Origin: Pseudomonadales bacterium
GTDB taxonomy: Bacteria > Pseudomonadota > Gammaproteobacteria > Pseudomonadales > Halieaceae
DNA: 64,000 nt
Assembly: GCA_024234855.1 (NCBI GenBank)
Contig: JACKNN010000001.1
Location: forward strand, 558,001 to 622,000
Direction of reading: 5' to 3'
The notes under the pieces were generated by a model that saw only the letters and a program-made list of their open reading frames with translations, did not search any database and was not told the DNA's origin. The translations under genes and the position numbers were made by a program. Shown here piece by piece: positions 16,785 to 25,788 of this stretch (position 1 is the stretch's first letter; every line of letters begins with the position of its first letter).

Positions 16785-19682
16785 ATGTTGAAAAAATCCC
16801 AGCTTTCACTAGCTGTTGGAGCCGCGTTGGGTTTGACGTCGATGGTGTTCACGCCCGTCTACGCCCAGGACCTCAGCGCAAACCAGCTTGAAGAAGTCAT
16901 CGTCACCGGTTCGCGCATTACCAGGGCGAACCTGGTGAGTGCCAGCCCGGTCACCCAGATTGACGCCGAGGAATTCCAGTTCACCGGCACCACCCGGGTA
17001 GAGGACCTGGTGAAAAACCTGCCCCAGGTCTACTCGTATTCGAACAGCAGCCAGCAGAACGGCGCCACCGGCACCGCGACTGTGAACCTGCGCAACCTGG
17101 GCGATGAGCGTACCCTGGTATTGATCAATGGCCGTCGCATGCCGGCGGGCTCGCCGCTGAGTGGTGGTATCGGCGCCGATATCAACCAGATACCGGGCGC
17201 GCTGATCAAACAGGTCGATGTGCTCACCGGCGGGGCCTCGGCTACCTATGGTTCCGACGCGGTGGCTGGTGTGGTCAACTTCATCATGGTCGATGACTTT
17301 GAGGGCGTGAAGCTTGACTACCAGTACAGCGGCTACAACCATGACAACCGCAGTGACCGCTGGCAGGATGTTGTCGAGGATGCCGGTTATCCGGCGCCGA
17401 GTGGCGACACTACGGATGGAGAGATGAACGACCTGTCCTTCATCATCGGCGGCAATTTTGACAACGACCGCGGTAACGCGACTGCCTACGCGACTTACCG
17501 CAAGATCGAACCGATCTGGCAGGGAGATCGCGACTACAGCGCCTGCGCGCTCAGCGACGATGTGACTGAGTGTTACGGTTCTTCCACCAGCCCCCAGGGC
17601 CGTTTCACCGATTTCGGTGCGACCAATGACTTCGACTACGAAGTGGCGGGCGACCAGTTTGTCCCCTTCGAAAATCTCTACAACTACGGTGCGAAGAACT
17701 ACTTCCAGCGACCTGACAAGCGCTACACACTTGGCTCCTTCGCCCATTACGATGTCAACGAGCACGTCGAGGCGTATACCGAACTGATGTACATGAACGA
17801 CCGCTCAGTTTCCCAGGTTGCGCCGTCTGGAACGTTCTTCAATACGGATACCCTGCCCTGTAGCAACGCGTTCATGTCCGATCAACAGTTCGAGACCATC
17901 TGTGGCCAGTATGGGCTGACGGCGGAGGACGACCAGACGGTATATGTCGGTCGCCGCAACGTGGAGGGCGGTAACCGCCAGGACGACCTGGAGTACGACT
18001 CGTTCCGCGGTGTGTTTGGCCTGCGCGGGCAGATCAACGATACCTGGCGCTACGACGGCTACTACATGTATTCCCAGGTGAACTTCAACGACACCTTCTC
18101 CAACGATCTTGAAACCTCCAAGATACAGAAATCGCTGGATGCGGTGGTCGACCCCGAGACTGGCGAGATCGTCTGCCAGTCTGCACTGGACGGTAATGAC
18201 CCGGCTTGTGTGCCCTATAACATTTTCGGTACGGGCCCGGTGACCCAGGAGTCGCTTGACTACCTCATCCTGCCCTTGTTTGCGCGGGGTAGCACGGACC
18301 AGGAAGTAGCCTCGTTCTACGTGGAGGGCAACCTCGGCGACTACGGTGTCAAGTTGCCCTGGGCGAATGACGGTGTCGACGTGGTCGTCGGTGCGGAATA
18401 CCGCAAGGAGAGCCTCCATTACAATCCTGACCAGGGTTACGCCCAGGGCCTGGCCGCCGGCCAGGGTGGGGCCCAAACGCCGGTGGATGGCAAGTACTCG
18501 GTGAAGGAAGGCTTCCTCGAGGCCAGCATCCCCCTGGTGGAGGGCAAGGACTTGATGGAACAGGTCGTGCTGGACGCCAGTTACCGCTACTCAGACTACG
18601 ACTACGGTGAAACCACCAACACGTACGGCTTCCGCCTCGGTTGGGCCTTCAACCAGCAGATCAAGGCTCGCGCCAGCTACCAGCGTGCGGTGCGTGCACC
18701 CAACGTGCAGGAACTGTTCCAGCCGCAGGGCCTCAACCTGTTCGATATGGCCGCGGACCCCTGCTCCAACGGTTCTCCGGGTGGCCTCAGTGACGGCGGT
18801 TACACCCAGGCCCAGTGCGCCCTCAGTGGCCTTCAGCCCGATGACTGGGGCAAGGACCTGGACAGCCCCGCTGGACAGTACAACTACCTGCAGGGTGGCA
18901 ACCCCGATCTGTCACCGGAAGAGTCTGACACCTACACTTACGGTGTGGTGTTGACGCCGGACTTCCTCGAGGGCTTCACGCTCACCGTCGATTACTACGA
19001 CATCAAGATCGAGGACGGTATCAACAACCTGAGCCAGGAGTTCATCCTGACCGAGTGCCTTGAGGGCAACACTTCCCAGTGTGACAAGGTCAAGCGTGGC
19101 AACAACGGCGATCTGTGGGTGGGCTCCAACGTCCAGAGCAGTGGCCAGATTGTCGCCCTGACCGATAACCTCGCCGTGGAGCAGGTCAAGGGCATCGACG
19201 TGGTCGGTACCTACGACTTCGATATCGGCAAGTGGGGCAGCATGAATATCAACAACGTCATGTCCTATATCGACCAGTGGGATACCCAGGAGTTGAGCAA
19301 TGCGCCCAAGACTGAGTGTGCGGGTATATTCGCCGGGACCTGCGGCTTCCCGACCCCGGACTTGCGCAACAACCTGCGTGCGACCTGGACCACGCCCTGG
19401 AGTGTTACTGCCAGTGCACAGTGGCGCTACATCGGTAATGTTGATGACATCAACAAGATTCGCGACATGAACGAAGTAAACTACTTCGATATCGCTGCGA
19501 TCTGGGATATCAACGAGTGGGCCAGCGTGCGTGCGGGTGTTAACAACGTGACCGATAAGGCGCCGCCGATCGTCGGCAGTGATATTGCCGCAACCTCCTA
19601 TTATGGCGCCGGCAACACCTTCCCGGGCATGTATGACGCCAATGGTCGCTACTTCTTCCTGGGCGGTACCATCAGCTTCTGA
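16785..19682 (+). CDS. TonB-dependent outer-membrane receptor
   Basis: This 965-residue receptor has a signal peptide (1-27, ending TPVYA), a TonB-box-like EEVIVTG at about 35-41, and a plug domain to about residue 190 (SPVTQIDAEEF, VEDLVKNLPQV, NLRNLGDERTLVLINGRR, GGASATYGSDAVAGVVNF). A large beta-barrel follows, ending GRYFFLGGTISF with the typical aromatic last residue. There is no N-terminal STN signalling domain. The plug style (NLRNLG, RTLVLINGRR) is that of marine receptors often tied to peptide, polysaccharide or other organic substrates rather than classical siderophores, but the ligand is not readable. ATG 16785 follows AAGGGGA; upstream in-frame codons are rejected because the signal peptide starts here. 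Cysteine pairs in the loops suggest disulfides. Confidence 0.95.
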   Translation: MLKKSQLSLAVGAALGLTSMVFTPVYAQDLSANQLEEVIVTGSRITRANLVSASPVTQIDAEEFQFTGTTRVEDLVKNLPQVYSYSNSSQQNGATGTATVNLRNLGDERTLVLINGRRMPAGSPLSGGIGADINQIPGALIKQVDVLTGGASATYGSDAVAGVVNFIMVDDFEGVKLDYQYSGYNHDNRSDRWQDVVEDAGYPAPSGDTTDGEMNDLSFIIGGNFDNDRGNATAYATYRKIEPIWQGDRDYSACALSDDVTECYGSSTSPQGRFTDFGATNDFDYEVAGDQFVPFENLYNYGAKNYFQRPDKRYTLGSFAHYDVNEHVEAYTELMYMNDRSVSQVAPSGTFFNTDTLPCSNAFMSDQQFETICGQYGLTAEDDQTVYVGRRNVEGGNRQDDLEYDSFRGVFGLRGQINDTWRYDGYYMYSQVNFNDTFSNDLETSKIQKSLDAVVDPETGEIVCQSALDGNDPACVPYNIFGTGPVTQESLDYLILPLFARGSTDQEVASFYVEGNLGDYGVKLPWANDGVDVVVGAEYRKESLHYNPDQGYAQGLAAGQGGAQTPVDGKYSVKEGFLEASIPLVEGKDLMEQVVLDASYRYSDYDYGETTNTYGFRLGWAFNQQIKARASYQRAVRAPNVQELFQPQGLNLFDMAADPCSNGSPGGLSDGGYTQAQCALSGLQPDDWGKDLDSPAGQYNYLQGGNPDLSPEESDTYTYGVVLTPDFLEGFTLTVDYYDIKIEDGINNLSQEFILTECLEGNTSQCDKVKRGNNGDLWVGSNVQSSGQIVALTDNLAVEQVKGIDVVGTYDFDIGKWGSMNINNVMSYIDQWDTQELSNAPKTECAGIFAGTCGFPTPDLRNNLRATWTTPWSVTASAQWRYIGNVDDINKIRDMNEVNYFDIAAIWDINEWASVRAGVNNVTDKAPPIVGSDIAATSYYGAGNTFPGMYDANGRYFFLGGTISF

Positions 19683-19726
19683 TGTGATCTCCCCGCCGTG
19701 CTGAGCGCGGCGGGGCTCCTCTTCGA

Positions 19727-19753
19727 AAAGCCACCCCTCGCGGTGGCTTTTTT
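19727..19753 (+). terminator. Rho-independent terminator after the TonB-dependent receptor
   Basis: The stem AAAGCCACC/GGTGGCTTT with loop CCTCGC is followed by TTT. It begins 44 bp after the receptor stop. A G/C-rich hairpin (19691-19715) precedes it. A-rich sequence on the left side means it may also stop transcription coming from the convergent hydroxylase gene. Confidence 0.85.
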
Positions 19754-19805
19754 ATGGTGCGCCAGGAAGTACGGTATGTCGCGAGAGGCAGGAGCACGCT
19801 TGCTT

Positions 19806-21086
19806 TCAGTCGACTGTTCGCTGCTTCAGCCAGTGCTCCCGGGCCTCAAAAGTGCGCACGACAGCGCTTTTTTCCAGCTCGCTCAATTCGGGATGCCAGA
19901 CCTCGAAAATCAGCACTACGCGCGGCCGGGCACTGTTATTCCAGGCGCTGTGTTCCCATGTGTCATCGAATACCATAAGTTTTCCGCGCTCGGGGGAGCG
20001 GGTCTCCCGGTGCACTTTCAAGCCGCAGCCCTGTGGAATTTCGATTGGCAGGTGTGCTGTCAGCGTGGCGCTGGACACGCCGAAATGTTCGGGTATGCGG
20101 GTGCGCGGCGCCAGTACTGAGATGAACACCTCGCTCGGGCCGCCGTTTATCGTCGCCAGCGGCAACTGCGCCAGCGCCCTGGCCGTTGCCGGGAATTTGT
20201 CGATCACCTTTTGATTGGCCGCGCCGCCACGATAGAGATGCACCGATGCCCAGTCCATCCTGTTGACCAGTGGCTCCCACTGTGGTCCCTCCAATTGATG
20301 GCTGTCCCCGAGGTAGGGCCGACCGTCGGTGGCGAGATTCAGGCCGGCGAGAATCTCCTCGCGGATGACGTGGTACTCGCGCTCCAGTTGCTCGCGCCCG
20401 GAAAACATACTCGCGTCGAAGAAGGTGGGAGAGCTCGCAAATCGGATGCTGAAAACCTGGGGACGTTTTTTCGGGTATTCATAGTTGATCGGGCGCGCAT
20501 CCAGCAGGGGCCAGATAGCGTCTCGGATTCGAGTAAGATCTTGCGAATCCCCCAGCGCGTCCACCGTCCTCAGGTGCAACTCGGTGTGGTGTCGGCAAAG
20601 GGTTTGCCAGGCGACTCTGGACATATGTGCGACCCCGGGGTTGATATCTGGCTTTTTCCACCATGAGAGCAGCTTCGGGTCGGCCGCCTCGCCCAGGGAA
20701 AATACCTGGGCCGCCTTATCGGTATTGCCAAGCTCCGCATACAAACAGCCCAGGGTGAGGTAAATCATCGCGCTACCGGGATTGATTCGCCAGTAGTCGG
20801 TATACGCTGCAATTGCCTGCTCCAGTTCCCCAAGACGATAGAGAGCCTGTCCGAACTGGGTGACAACCTGCAGGTCACCGGGAGAAATTGCGCGAAGTGC
20901 CGCAAGATATCCGACAGCTGCAGCAAAATCTGCGGACTGGAGCGCCAGATCCGCCAGAAAGCGCAGCGACGATAAATGATTCGCATCGATAGCCAGTATG
21001 TCTTTACAGACTTGTACAGCGGCCTGCATATCCCCCCGCTTTGAGAGCTTGCTTGCGCGCGCCTCCAGCGCCGCTATAGATTGCAT
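19806..21086 (-). CDS. TPR protein with aspartyl/asparaginyl beta-hydroxylase-like domain
   Basis: The N-terminal half (about 1-165) consists of TPR-type helical repeats (for example AVQVCKDILAIDANHLSSLR, YRLGELEQAIAAYTDYWRIN and YLTLGCLYAELGNTDKAAQV). The C-terminal half (about 215-410) is an Asp/Asn beta-hydroxylase (cupin, 2-oxoglutarate/Fe) domain. It shows IPEHFGVSSATLTAHLPIE, GCGLKVHRETRSPERGKL, MVFDDTWEHSAWNNS and RPRVVLIFEVWHPELS. The two His (in PEHFG and TWEHS) and the Arg in RPRVVL fit Fe and 2-oxoglutarate binding. No signal peptide is seen. It is 21 bp downstream of the TPR-sulfotransferase on the same strand and probably co-transcribed. The target protein or peptide is unknown. 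Confidence 0.87.
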   Translation of the reverse strand: MQSIAALEARASKLSKRGDMQAAVQVCKDILAIDANHLSSLRFLADLALQSADFAAAVGYLAALRAISPGDLQVVTQFGQALYRLGELEQAIAAYTDYWRINPGSAMIYLTLGCLYAELGNTDKAAQVFSLGEAADPKLLSWWKKPDINPGVAHMSRVAWQTLCRHHTELHLRTVDALGDSQDLTRIRDAIWPLLDARPINYEYPKKRPQVFSIRFASSPTFFDASMFSGREQLEREYHVIREEILAGLNLATDGRPYLGDSHQLEGPQWEPLVNRMDWASVHLYRGGAANQKVIDKFPATARALAQLPLATINGGPSEVFISVLAPRTRIPEHFGVSSATLTAHLPIEIPQGCGLKVHRETRSPERGKLMVFDDTWEHSAWNNSARPRVVLIFEVWHPELSELEKSAVVRTFEAREHWLKQRTVD

Positions 21087-21107
21087 GATCGGGTTACCTG
21101 CGCCTGC

Positions 21108-22622
21108 TCATTTGCAGCTGACTCCCGCGTGTTGCAGGTCCCTCTGCAACGCTTCGAAAGCCCCGGCATAATTCCGCCAGCGGCCAACCGACCCCTGGTA
21201 CAGGGGCTGCCTGACCTGGTGCAGGCTGGCCGTGCGTACCCGGTTGCGCAATCGGTGGAAATGGAGGCAGTCGTCGTGCCAGTCCAATTGCAGGAACGAT
21301 AATACCCCGGCGATTGTCTGCTGCGGCTCGTCCACCAGGGCTTCGTAATCTACCGCCAGCATGTTGCCACCCAAAAATTGCTGCCAATGCGCCATTACCC
21401 TGCGGTACTGCAGGTAGTAATGGCCTGCGTGCCGCAAGTCATTCGCATAATCCAGTCGGGTATCCAATGGTTGGAAGAATAGCGATAAACAATTGTCCAG
21501 AGGCTGGCGCAGGGTATTGATAATAAGCGCATTGGGAAACAGGGACTTGATCAGGCCCAGGTATAGAAAGTTGTCGGGCCGTTTGTTGGTCACCCGTTTG
21601 GCACCGGGAAATGCCTGCGCAAGAAGCGCGTTGTAGCCTTCCCCAAGCGAGCGTAACTGTGCGGGGCTCATTGCCTGTACCGAAGCGGGGAATGGATTGG
21701 TTTCACGTTGGAAATAATCGATTTCGCCACCGGCGGTCACCGCCGGGTGCGCCGCCAGAATCTGCTCCACCAGTGTTGAGCCGGAACGGAACATGCCGCA
21801 AATAAAAATATGCGCGTCACCCGATACCGGTTCGACCGCGCCCAGCCAGCCGGCATCGCACGCTGCGATCACGTTATCGACAAGCTTTTCCTGCGCCGGG
21901 GGATGATAGGGTTTGCAGCGCTTGCGGCTCAGGGTATTGGCCTGCCGGTAGTAGTCCATGGCCGTGGCGTATTGCCCGCAGTCGTCGTGGGTTTTTCCCA
22001 GGGCGTAGAGCAACTCCTCACGCGCCAGGGCTTTGGCATCATGCCGTCGCAAGGCGCGTTTCATACTCCGAATCAGCGGATCCACCGCGGTGCTTACTTT
22101 CTCCGCGTTCGCCAGGTGGGCGAGCGCCCCGGCGTGCATGGGGTCCAGATGCAGAATCCTGCTGAAAAGCTCGCGGGCGCTTGTCCCGTCACCACATTCT
22201 TCTTCGAGCTGGGCCAGGTTGAACAGGGCGGGCACATGCGCCGGATTAGACGCGAGGGCGGCTAGCAGGGACTGGCGTGCGGCATCGTGATGCTGCAGGT
22301 CGCTGTGAATGACGCTGATGTTGGTATGTACTTCTTCGGGGCGGTCAATGCCGCGCCGCAGGCATTCGTCGTATTCCAGCAGCGCCTTGTCGGCCTGGCC
22401 TACGCGCTTATAGAGCCGCGCCAGATTGTATCGGCTACTGGTAAAACCCGGGTTGCGCTGCAGTAGCTCGCGGTAGCTTGCGATGGCCTCAGCCTGTTTG
22501 CCGCGGCGTTCCAGCAGGGTGACCAGGCGCTCGCAGTAGATCGCCTGGGCGGGAAAAGTACCTATCAGCTGGCGCAGCAGCCGCTCGGCCTGATCCGGCC
22601 TGCCGGTTTGCAAACAAATCAC
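21108..22622 (-). CDS. TPR-containing sulfotransferase
   Basis: The N-terminal about 240 residues are TPR repeats (ERLVTLLERRGKQAEAIASY, YNLARLYKRVGQADKALLEY, ALFNLAQLEEECGDGTSARE). A PAPS-type sulfotransferase domain follows: the 5'-phosphosulfate loop FICGMFRSGSTLVEQIL, AGGEIDYF, and the 3'-phosphate region KSLFPNALIINTLRQPLDNC. The annotated GTG 22622 is probably not the true start. The same frame continues upstream for 45 codons with TPR-like coding (AQGQTAQAEQLFRDILAID) and no stop until TAG at 22770-22772, yet contains no ATG, GTG or TTG. An ATT at 22755-22757 has GAGG six bases upstream. It precedes the hydroxylase gene and faces the TonB receptor; function in sulfating a peptide or glycan is inference. 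Confidence 0.86.
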   Translation of the reverse strand: MICLQTGRPDQAERLLRQLIGTFPAQAIYCERLVTLLERRGKQAEAIASYRELLQRNPGFTSSRYNLARLYKRVGQADKALLEYDECLRRGIDRPEEVHTNISVIHSDLQHHDAARQSLLAALASNPAHVPALFNLAQLEEECGDGTSARELFSRILHLDPMHAGALAHLANAEKVSTAVDPLIRSMKRALRRHDAKALAREELLYALGKTHDDCGQYATAMDYYRQANTLSRKRCKPYHPPAQEKLVDNVIAACDAGWLGAVEPVSGDAHIFICGMFRSGSTLVEQILAAHPAVTAGGEIDYFQRETNPFPASVQAMSPAQLRSLGEGYNALLAQAFPGAKRVTNKRPDNFLYLGLIKSLFPNALIINTLRQPLDNCLSLFFQPLDTRLDYANDLRHAGHYYLQYRRVMAHWQQFLGGNMLAVDYEALVDEPQQTIAGVLSFLQLDWHDDCLHFHRLRNRVRTASLHQVRQPLYQGSVGRWRNYAGAFEALQRDLQHAGVSCK

Positions 22623-22936
22623 TACCAGGCTCTCCAGGGATTCCCTGTGACTGCCGTCAATGGCCAGAATGTCCCTGAAGAGTTGTTCTGCCTGCGCAGT
22701 TTGCCCCTGGGCGGTGTAATGCCGCGCCTGGACCAGTTTCTGGGCGGTCTGGGAAATGGGAAGCCTCGGCTATATTGCTTGCTTGGAGACTAATGATAGG
22801 GGCTAAGCTGGCCCGCGGCCACCCCGGTCAGGGCAGCGCGAGAGTGCCGCAGTGATCCTCGATACCAGCCGGATTGTGGTGGGTACCCGGGCAGGCCCTG
22901 CGTAAACGGGCCGTAGGAAATGAGTTCCCCTCGCGA

Positions 22937-24166
22937 TCAGAACAACACCCGGCAGCGAATCGTTCCCTCGATGCCAGCCAGTCGGGAAAGGGCCATGTCG
23001 CTGTATTCGGCATCGATATCGATAACCACGTAGCCTATGGCCTCGTTCGTCTGCAGGAACTGTGCGGACACGTTCAGGTTGTTGTCGGAAAACACCCTGT
23101 TGATCGCCCCCATGATGCCCGGGGTATTGTGGTGAATATGCAGGAGTCGATGGCTGCCCTCGTGGGTCGGCAGTGCCACTTCGGGAAAATTGACCGAGGA
23201 GGTACTGGTGCCGTTGTCGCTGTAGCGCGCCAGTTTTTCGGCGACTTCCATGCCGATATTTTCCTGTGCCTCAATGGTGCTCCCGCCTATATGCGGCGTG
23301 AGGAAGGTGTTGTCAAAACGGCGTAGGGGCGATATGAACTCGTCATCGTTTGAGCGGGGCTCCACCGGGAATACATCGATGGCGGCGCCGCCCAGGTGGC
23401 CGTTATCGAGATGCTCGGCCAGGTCATCGATATCGACAACCGTGCCGCGTGACGCGTTGATCAGAATGCTGCCCGGTTTCATCTGTGCCAGTTGCGCCGC
23501 GCCGATCATGTTCTCGGTAGAACGGTTCTCGGGCACGTGCAGGCTGACGACGTCGGATCCGGCCAGCAACTGGTTCAGGCTGGGCACCTGCCGGGCGTTG
23601 CCCATCGGCAATTTATTGGTGACATCAAAGAACAGTACCTGCATACCGAGTCCCTCGGCGATAACCCCCAACTGCATGCCGATATTGCCGTAGCCGATGA
23701 TGCCCAGTTTCTTGCCGCGTATCTCATAGGCGTTCGCGGCAGTCTTTTGCCATTCTCCGCGGTGGGCCGCTGCATTCTTCTGGGCCACGCCGCGCAATAA
23801 CAGGATGGCCTCCGCGATCACGAGCTCGGCCACGCTGCGGGTATTGGAAAAAGGCGCGTTGAATACGGCGACACCCTTGCGTGTCGCCGCCTTGAGATCC
23901 ACCTGGTTGGTGCCGATGCAAAAACAGCCGACCGCCACGAGCTTCCTGGCCGCCTCAAAAATATCCGCGGTGAGCTGGGTGCGCGAGCGGATGCCGACAA
24001 AGTGGGCGTCGGCGATGGCCAGCTTGAGCTCCTCCGGGGGCAGTGCTTTCTGGTGCAATTCGATATTGTGATAGCCGGCGGCCTTAAGGGTTTCAACGGC
24101 CGATGCGTGGACGCCTTCCAGCAGCAGAAAACGGATTTTGCTCTTTTCCAGCGACTGTTGTGCCAT
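22937..24166 (-). CDS. serA: D-3-phosphoglycerate dehydrogenase
   Basis: SerA oxidises 3-phosphoglycerate in the first step of serine synthesis and also reduces 2-oxoglutarate to D-2-hydroxyglutarate. The 409 residues match the E. coli type: substrate domain (FVGIRSRTQLTADIFEAA), NAD domain (LGIIGYGNIGMQLGVIAEGL), catalytic RGTVVDIDDL and the His in TPHIGGSTIEAQENIG. A C-terminal ACT domain (about 335-409, HNTPGIMGAINRVFSDNNLN) is the site of serine feedback. ATG 24166. It is divergent from a D-2-hydroxyglutarate-dehydrogenase-like gene; the shared 133-bp region holds a 22-bp palindrome. Confidence 0.97.
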   Translation of the reverse strand: MAQQSLEKSKIRFLLLEGVHASAVETLKAAGYHNIELHQKALPPEELKLAIADAHFVGIRSRTQLTADIFEAARKLVAVGCFCIGTNQVDLKAATRKGVAVFNAPFSNTRSVAELVIAEAILLLRGVAQKNAAAHRGEWQKTAANAYEIRGKKLGIIGYGNIGMQLGVIAEGLGMQVLFFDVTNKLPMGNARQVPSLNQLLAGSDVVSLHVPENRSTENMIGAAQLAQMKPGSILINASRGTVVDIDDLAEHLDNGHLGGAAIDVFPVEPRSNDDEFISPLRRFDNTFLTPHIGGSTIEAQENIGMEVAEKLARYSDNGTSTSSVNFPEVALPTHEGSHRLLHIHHNTPGIMGAINRVFSDNNLNVSAQFLQTNEAIGYVVIDIDAEYSDMALSRLAGIEGTIRCRVLF

Positions 24167-24234
24167 GGCGGTGCCGATCCTTGTGGAGTGGGTGGACAGC
24201 CCTCACAGGCGCGCGCCCTGTGCGGTAAAAAACG

Positions 24235-24256
24235 GCGCGTATGGTACCATACGCGC
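24235..24256. promoter_or_regulatory. Perfect 22-bp palindrome in the serA/flavoprotein intergenic region
   Basis: GCGCGTATGGTACCATACGC plus the final GC reads identically on both strands, centred on GGTACC. It lies 69 bp upstream of the serA start and 44 bp upstream of the dehydrogenase start, a suitable place for an operator acting on both. No regulator gene is adjacent, so the binding protein is unknown. A DNA cruciform or RNA hairpin is another reading. Confidence 0.6.
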
Positions 24257-24299
24257 GCCCTGAAACAGCGCCCTGTGAAAAATACCGGAGGTAGGCCCA

Positions 24300-25697
24300 G
24301 TGACACCCATCGGCAAGGATATCCTCGCGGCACTCCAGGGTATTGTAGGTGCCGGGCGGGTGCTGACGGATGCGGAATCGCTGCTCAGGTACGGGCGTGA
24401 CTGGACCCGGGCTCATACCCCCGATGCGGGTGTGATTGTGCTGCCCTCGTCGATTGGCCAGGTGCAGGACGTCGTCCGCCTGGCCGCCAGCAAGCAACTG
24501 GCGATCGTACCCTCCGGTGGGCGCACCGGCCTCAGCGCCGGGGCCGTTGCCTGTAACAGTGAAATGGTGCTGGCGCTGGACCGGCTCAACCGGATCGAGG
24601 ATTTCAACCCGGTGGATCGCACCGTGCGTTGTGGTGCGGGTGTGGTCACCGAGCAGTTGCAGCAATACGCCGATGCACAAGGCCTGTTTTACCCGGTGGA
24701 TTTCGCCTCCAGCGGCTCCAGCCAGATCGGTGGCAATATTTCAACCAACGCCGGCGGTATCAAGGTTATCCGCCACGGTATGACCCGGGACTGGGTCGCC
24801 GGCCTGAAGCTGGTAACCGGCACCGGCGAATTGCTCGACCTGAACCGGGGCCTGGTCAAGAACAATGCAGGTTACGACCTGCGCCATCTGGTGATTGGCG
24901 CCGAGGGCACCCTGGGGATCGTGGTCGAGGCGACCATGTCCCTGTCCCGTCCGCCGGAAAATCTCGCGGTGATGGTGCTGGGTGTGCCCGATATGGCCTC
25001 GATCATGTCGGTGCTCGCCGCTTTCCAGGGCGGCATCGAACTCAGTGCCTTCGAGTTTTTCTCCGAACTTGCCCTGTGCAAGGTGGTTGCGCACCAGGGC
25101 TTGCAGCGACCTTTTGACAATCCCACACAGTATTACGCCCTGCTGGAGTTCGAGCAGCCCGATGAGCAGGCCATGGAAACAGCCATGGGCCTGTTTGAAC
25201 ACTGCGTGGGGCGGGGCTGGGTGCTGGACGGCGTGGTCAGCCAGAGTGTGGCCCAGGCCCAGGCTTTGTGGCGCCTGCGCGAGGATATCTCGGAAACCCT
25301 GTCGCGCTGGACACCGTACAAAAATGATATCTCCACGGTGGTGTCCCGGGTCCCGTCATTTCTGGCGGAAGTTGAGGCGGTGGTCAGCGCGAGCTATCCC
25401 GATTTCGAGATTGTCTGGTATGGCCATATAGGCGACGGTAACCTGCACCTGAACGTGCTGAAGCCGGATGGGCTTGCGATGGAAGAATTCCAGCGGCGCT
25501 GTGGCGAGGTCAGCAAGCAGGTGTTTGAAATCGTGCAGCGCCACGGCGGCAGTATCTCGGCCGAGCACGGTGTCGGCCTGTTGAAAAAGGACTACCTGCA
25601 CTACAGCCGCTCGCCGCTGGAGATCGAGATCATGCGGCAGATCAAGCGGGTGTTTGATCCCCAGGGGATTCTGAATCCCGGGAAGATTTTCGACTGA
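24300..25697 (+). CDS. FAD-linked oxidase, D-2-hydroxyglutarate dehydrogenase-like
   Basis: This 465-residue flavoprotein has an FAD-binding-4 domain (about 35-215: VLPSSIGQVQDVVRLAASKQ, PSGGRTGLSAGAV, SGSSQIGGNISTNAGG, LVIGAEGTLGIV). An FAD-oxidase C-terminal domain follows, with the metal-site motif YGHIGDGNLHLNV near residue 378 and SISAEHGVGLLKKDYL near 420. That set fits D-2-hydroxyglutarate, D-lactate or glycolate dehydrogenases. Divergence from serA favours D-2-hydroxyglutarate, because SerA makes that compound and in Pseudomonas such a dehydrogenase recycles it to drive serine synthesis. GTG 24300 is 8 nt after GGAGG. GlcD is the main alternative, but no glcE/glcF is present. Confidence 0.87.
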   Translation: MTPIGKDILAALQGIVGAGRVLTDAESLLRYGRDWTRAHTPDAGVIVLPSSIGQVQDVVRLAASKQLAIVPSGGRTGLSAGAVACNSEMVLALDRLNRIEDFNPVDRTVRCGAGVVTEQLQQYADAQGLFYPVDFASSGSSQIGGNISTNAGGIKVIRHGMTRDWVAGLKLVTGTGELLDLNRGLVKNNAGYDLRHLVIGAEGTLGIVVEATMSLSRPPENLAVMVLGVPDMASIMSVLAAFQGGIELSAFEFFSELALCKVVAHQGLQRPFDNPTQYYALLEFEQPDEQAMETAMGLFEHCVGRGWVLDGVVSQSVAQAQALWRLREDISETLSRWTPYKNDISTVVSRVPSFLAEVEAVVSASYPDFEIVWYGHIGDGNLHLNVLKPDGLAMEEFQRRCGEVSKQVFEIVQRHGGSISAEHGVGLLKKDYLHYSRSPLEIEIMRQIKRVFDPQGILNPGKIFD

Positions 25698-25788
25698 TTC
25701 GTTCTGGATACTGGCTGCCCGCACGCATCTGATTCTGATACGCTGGAATTATTCATTTTCGCATCGAGTACGCAGTACTGCCGCGCTG

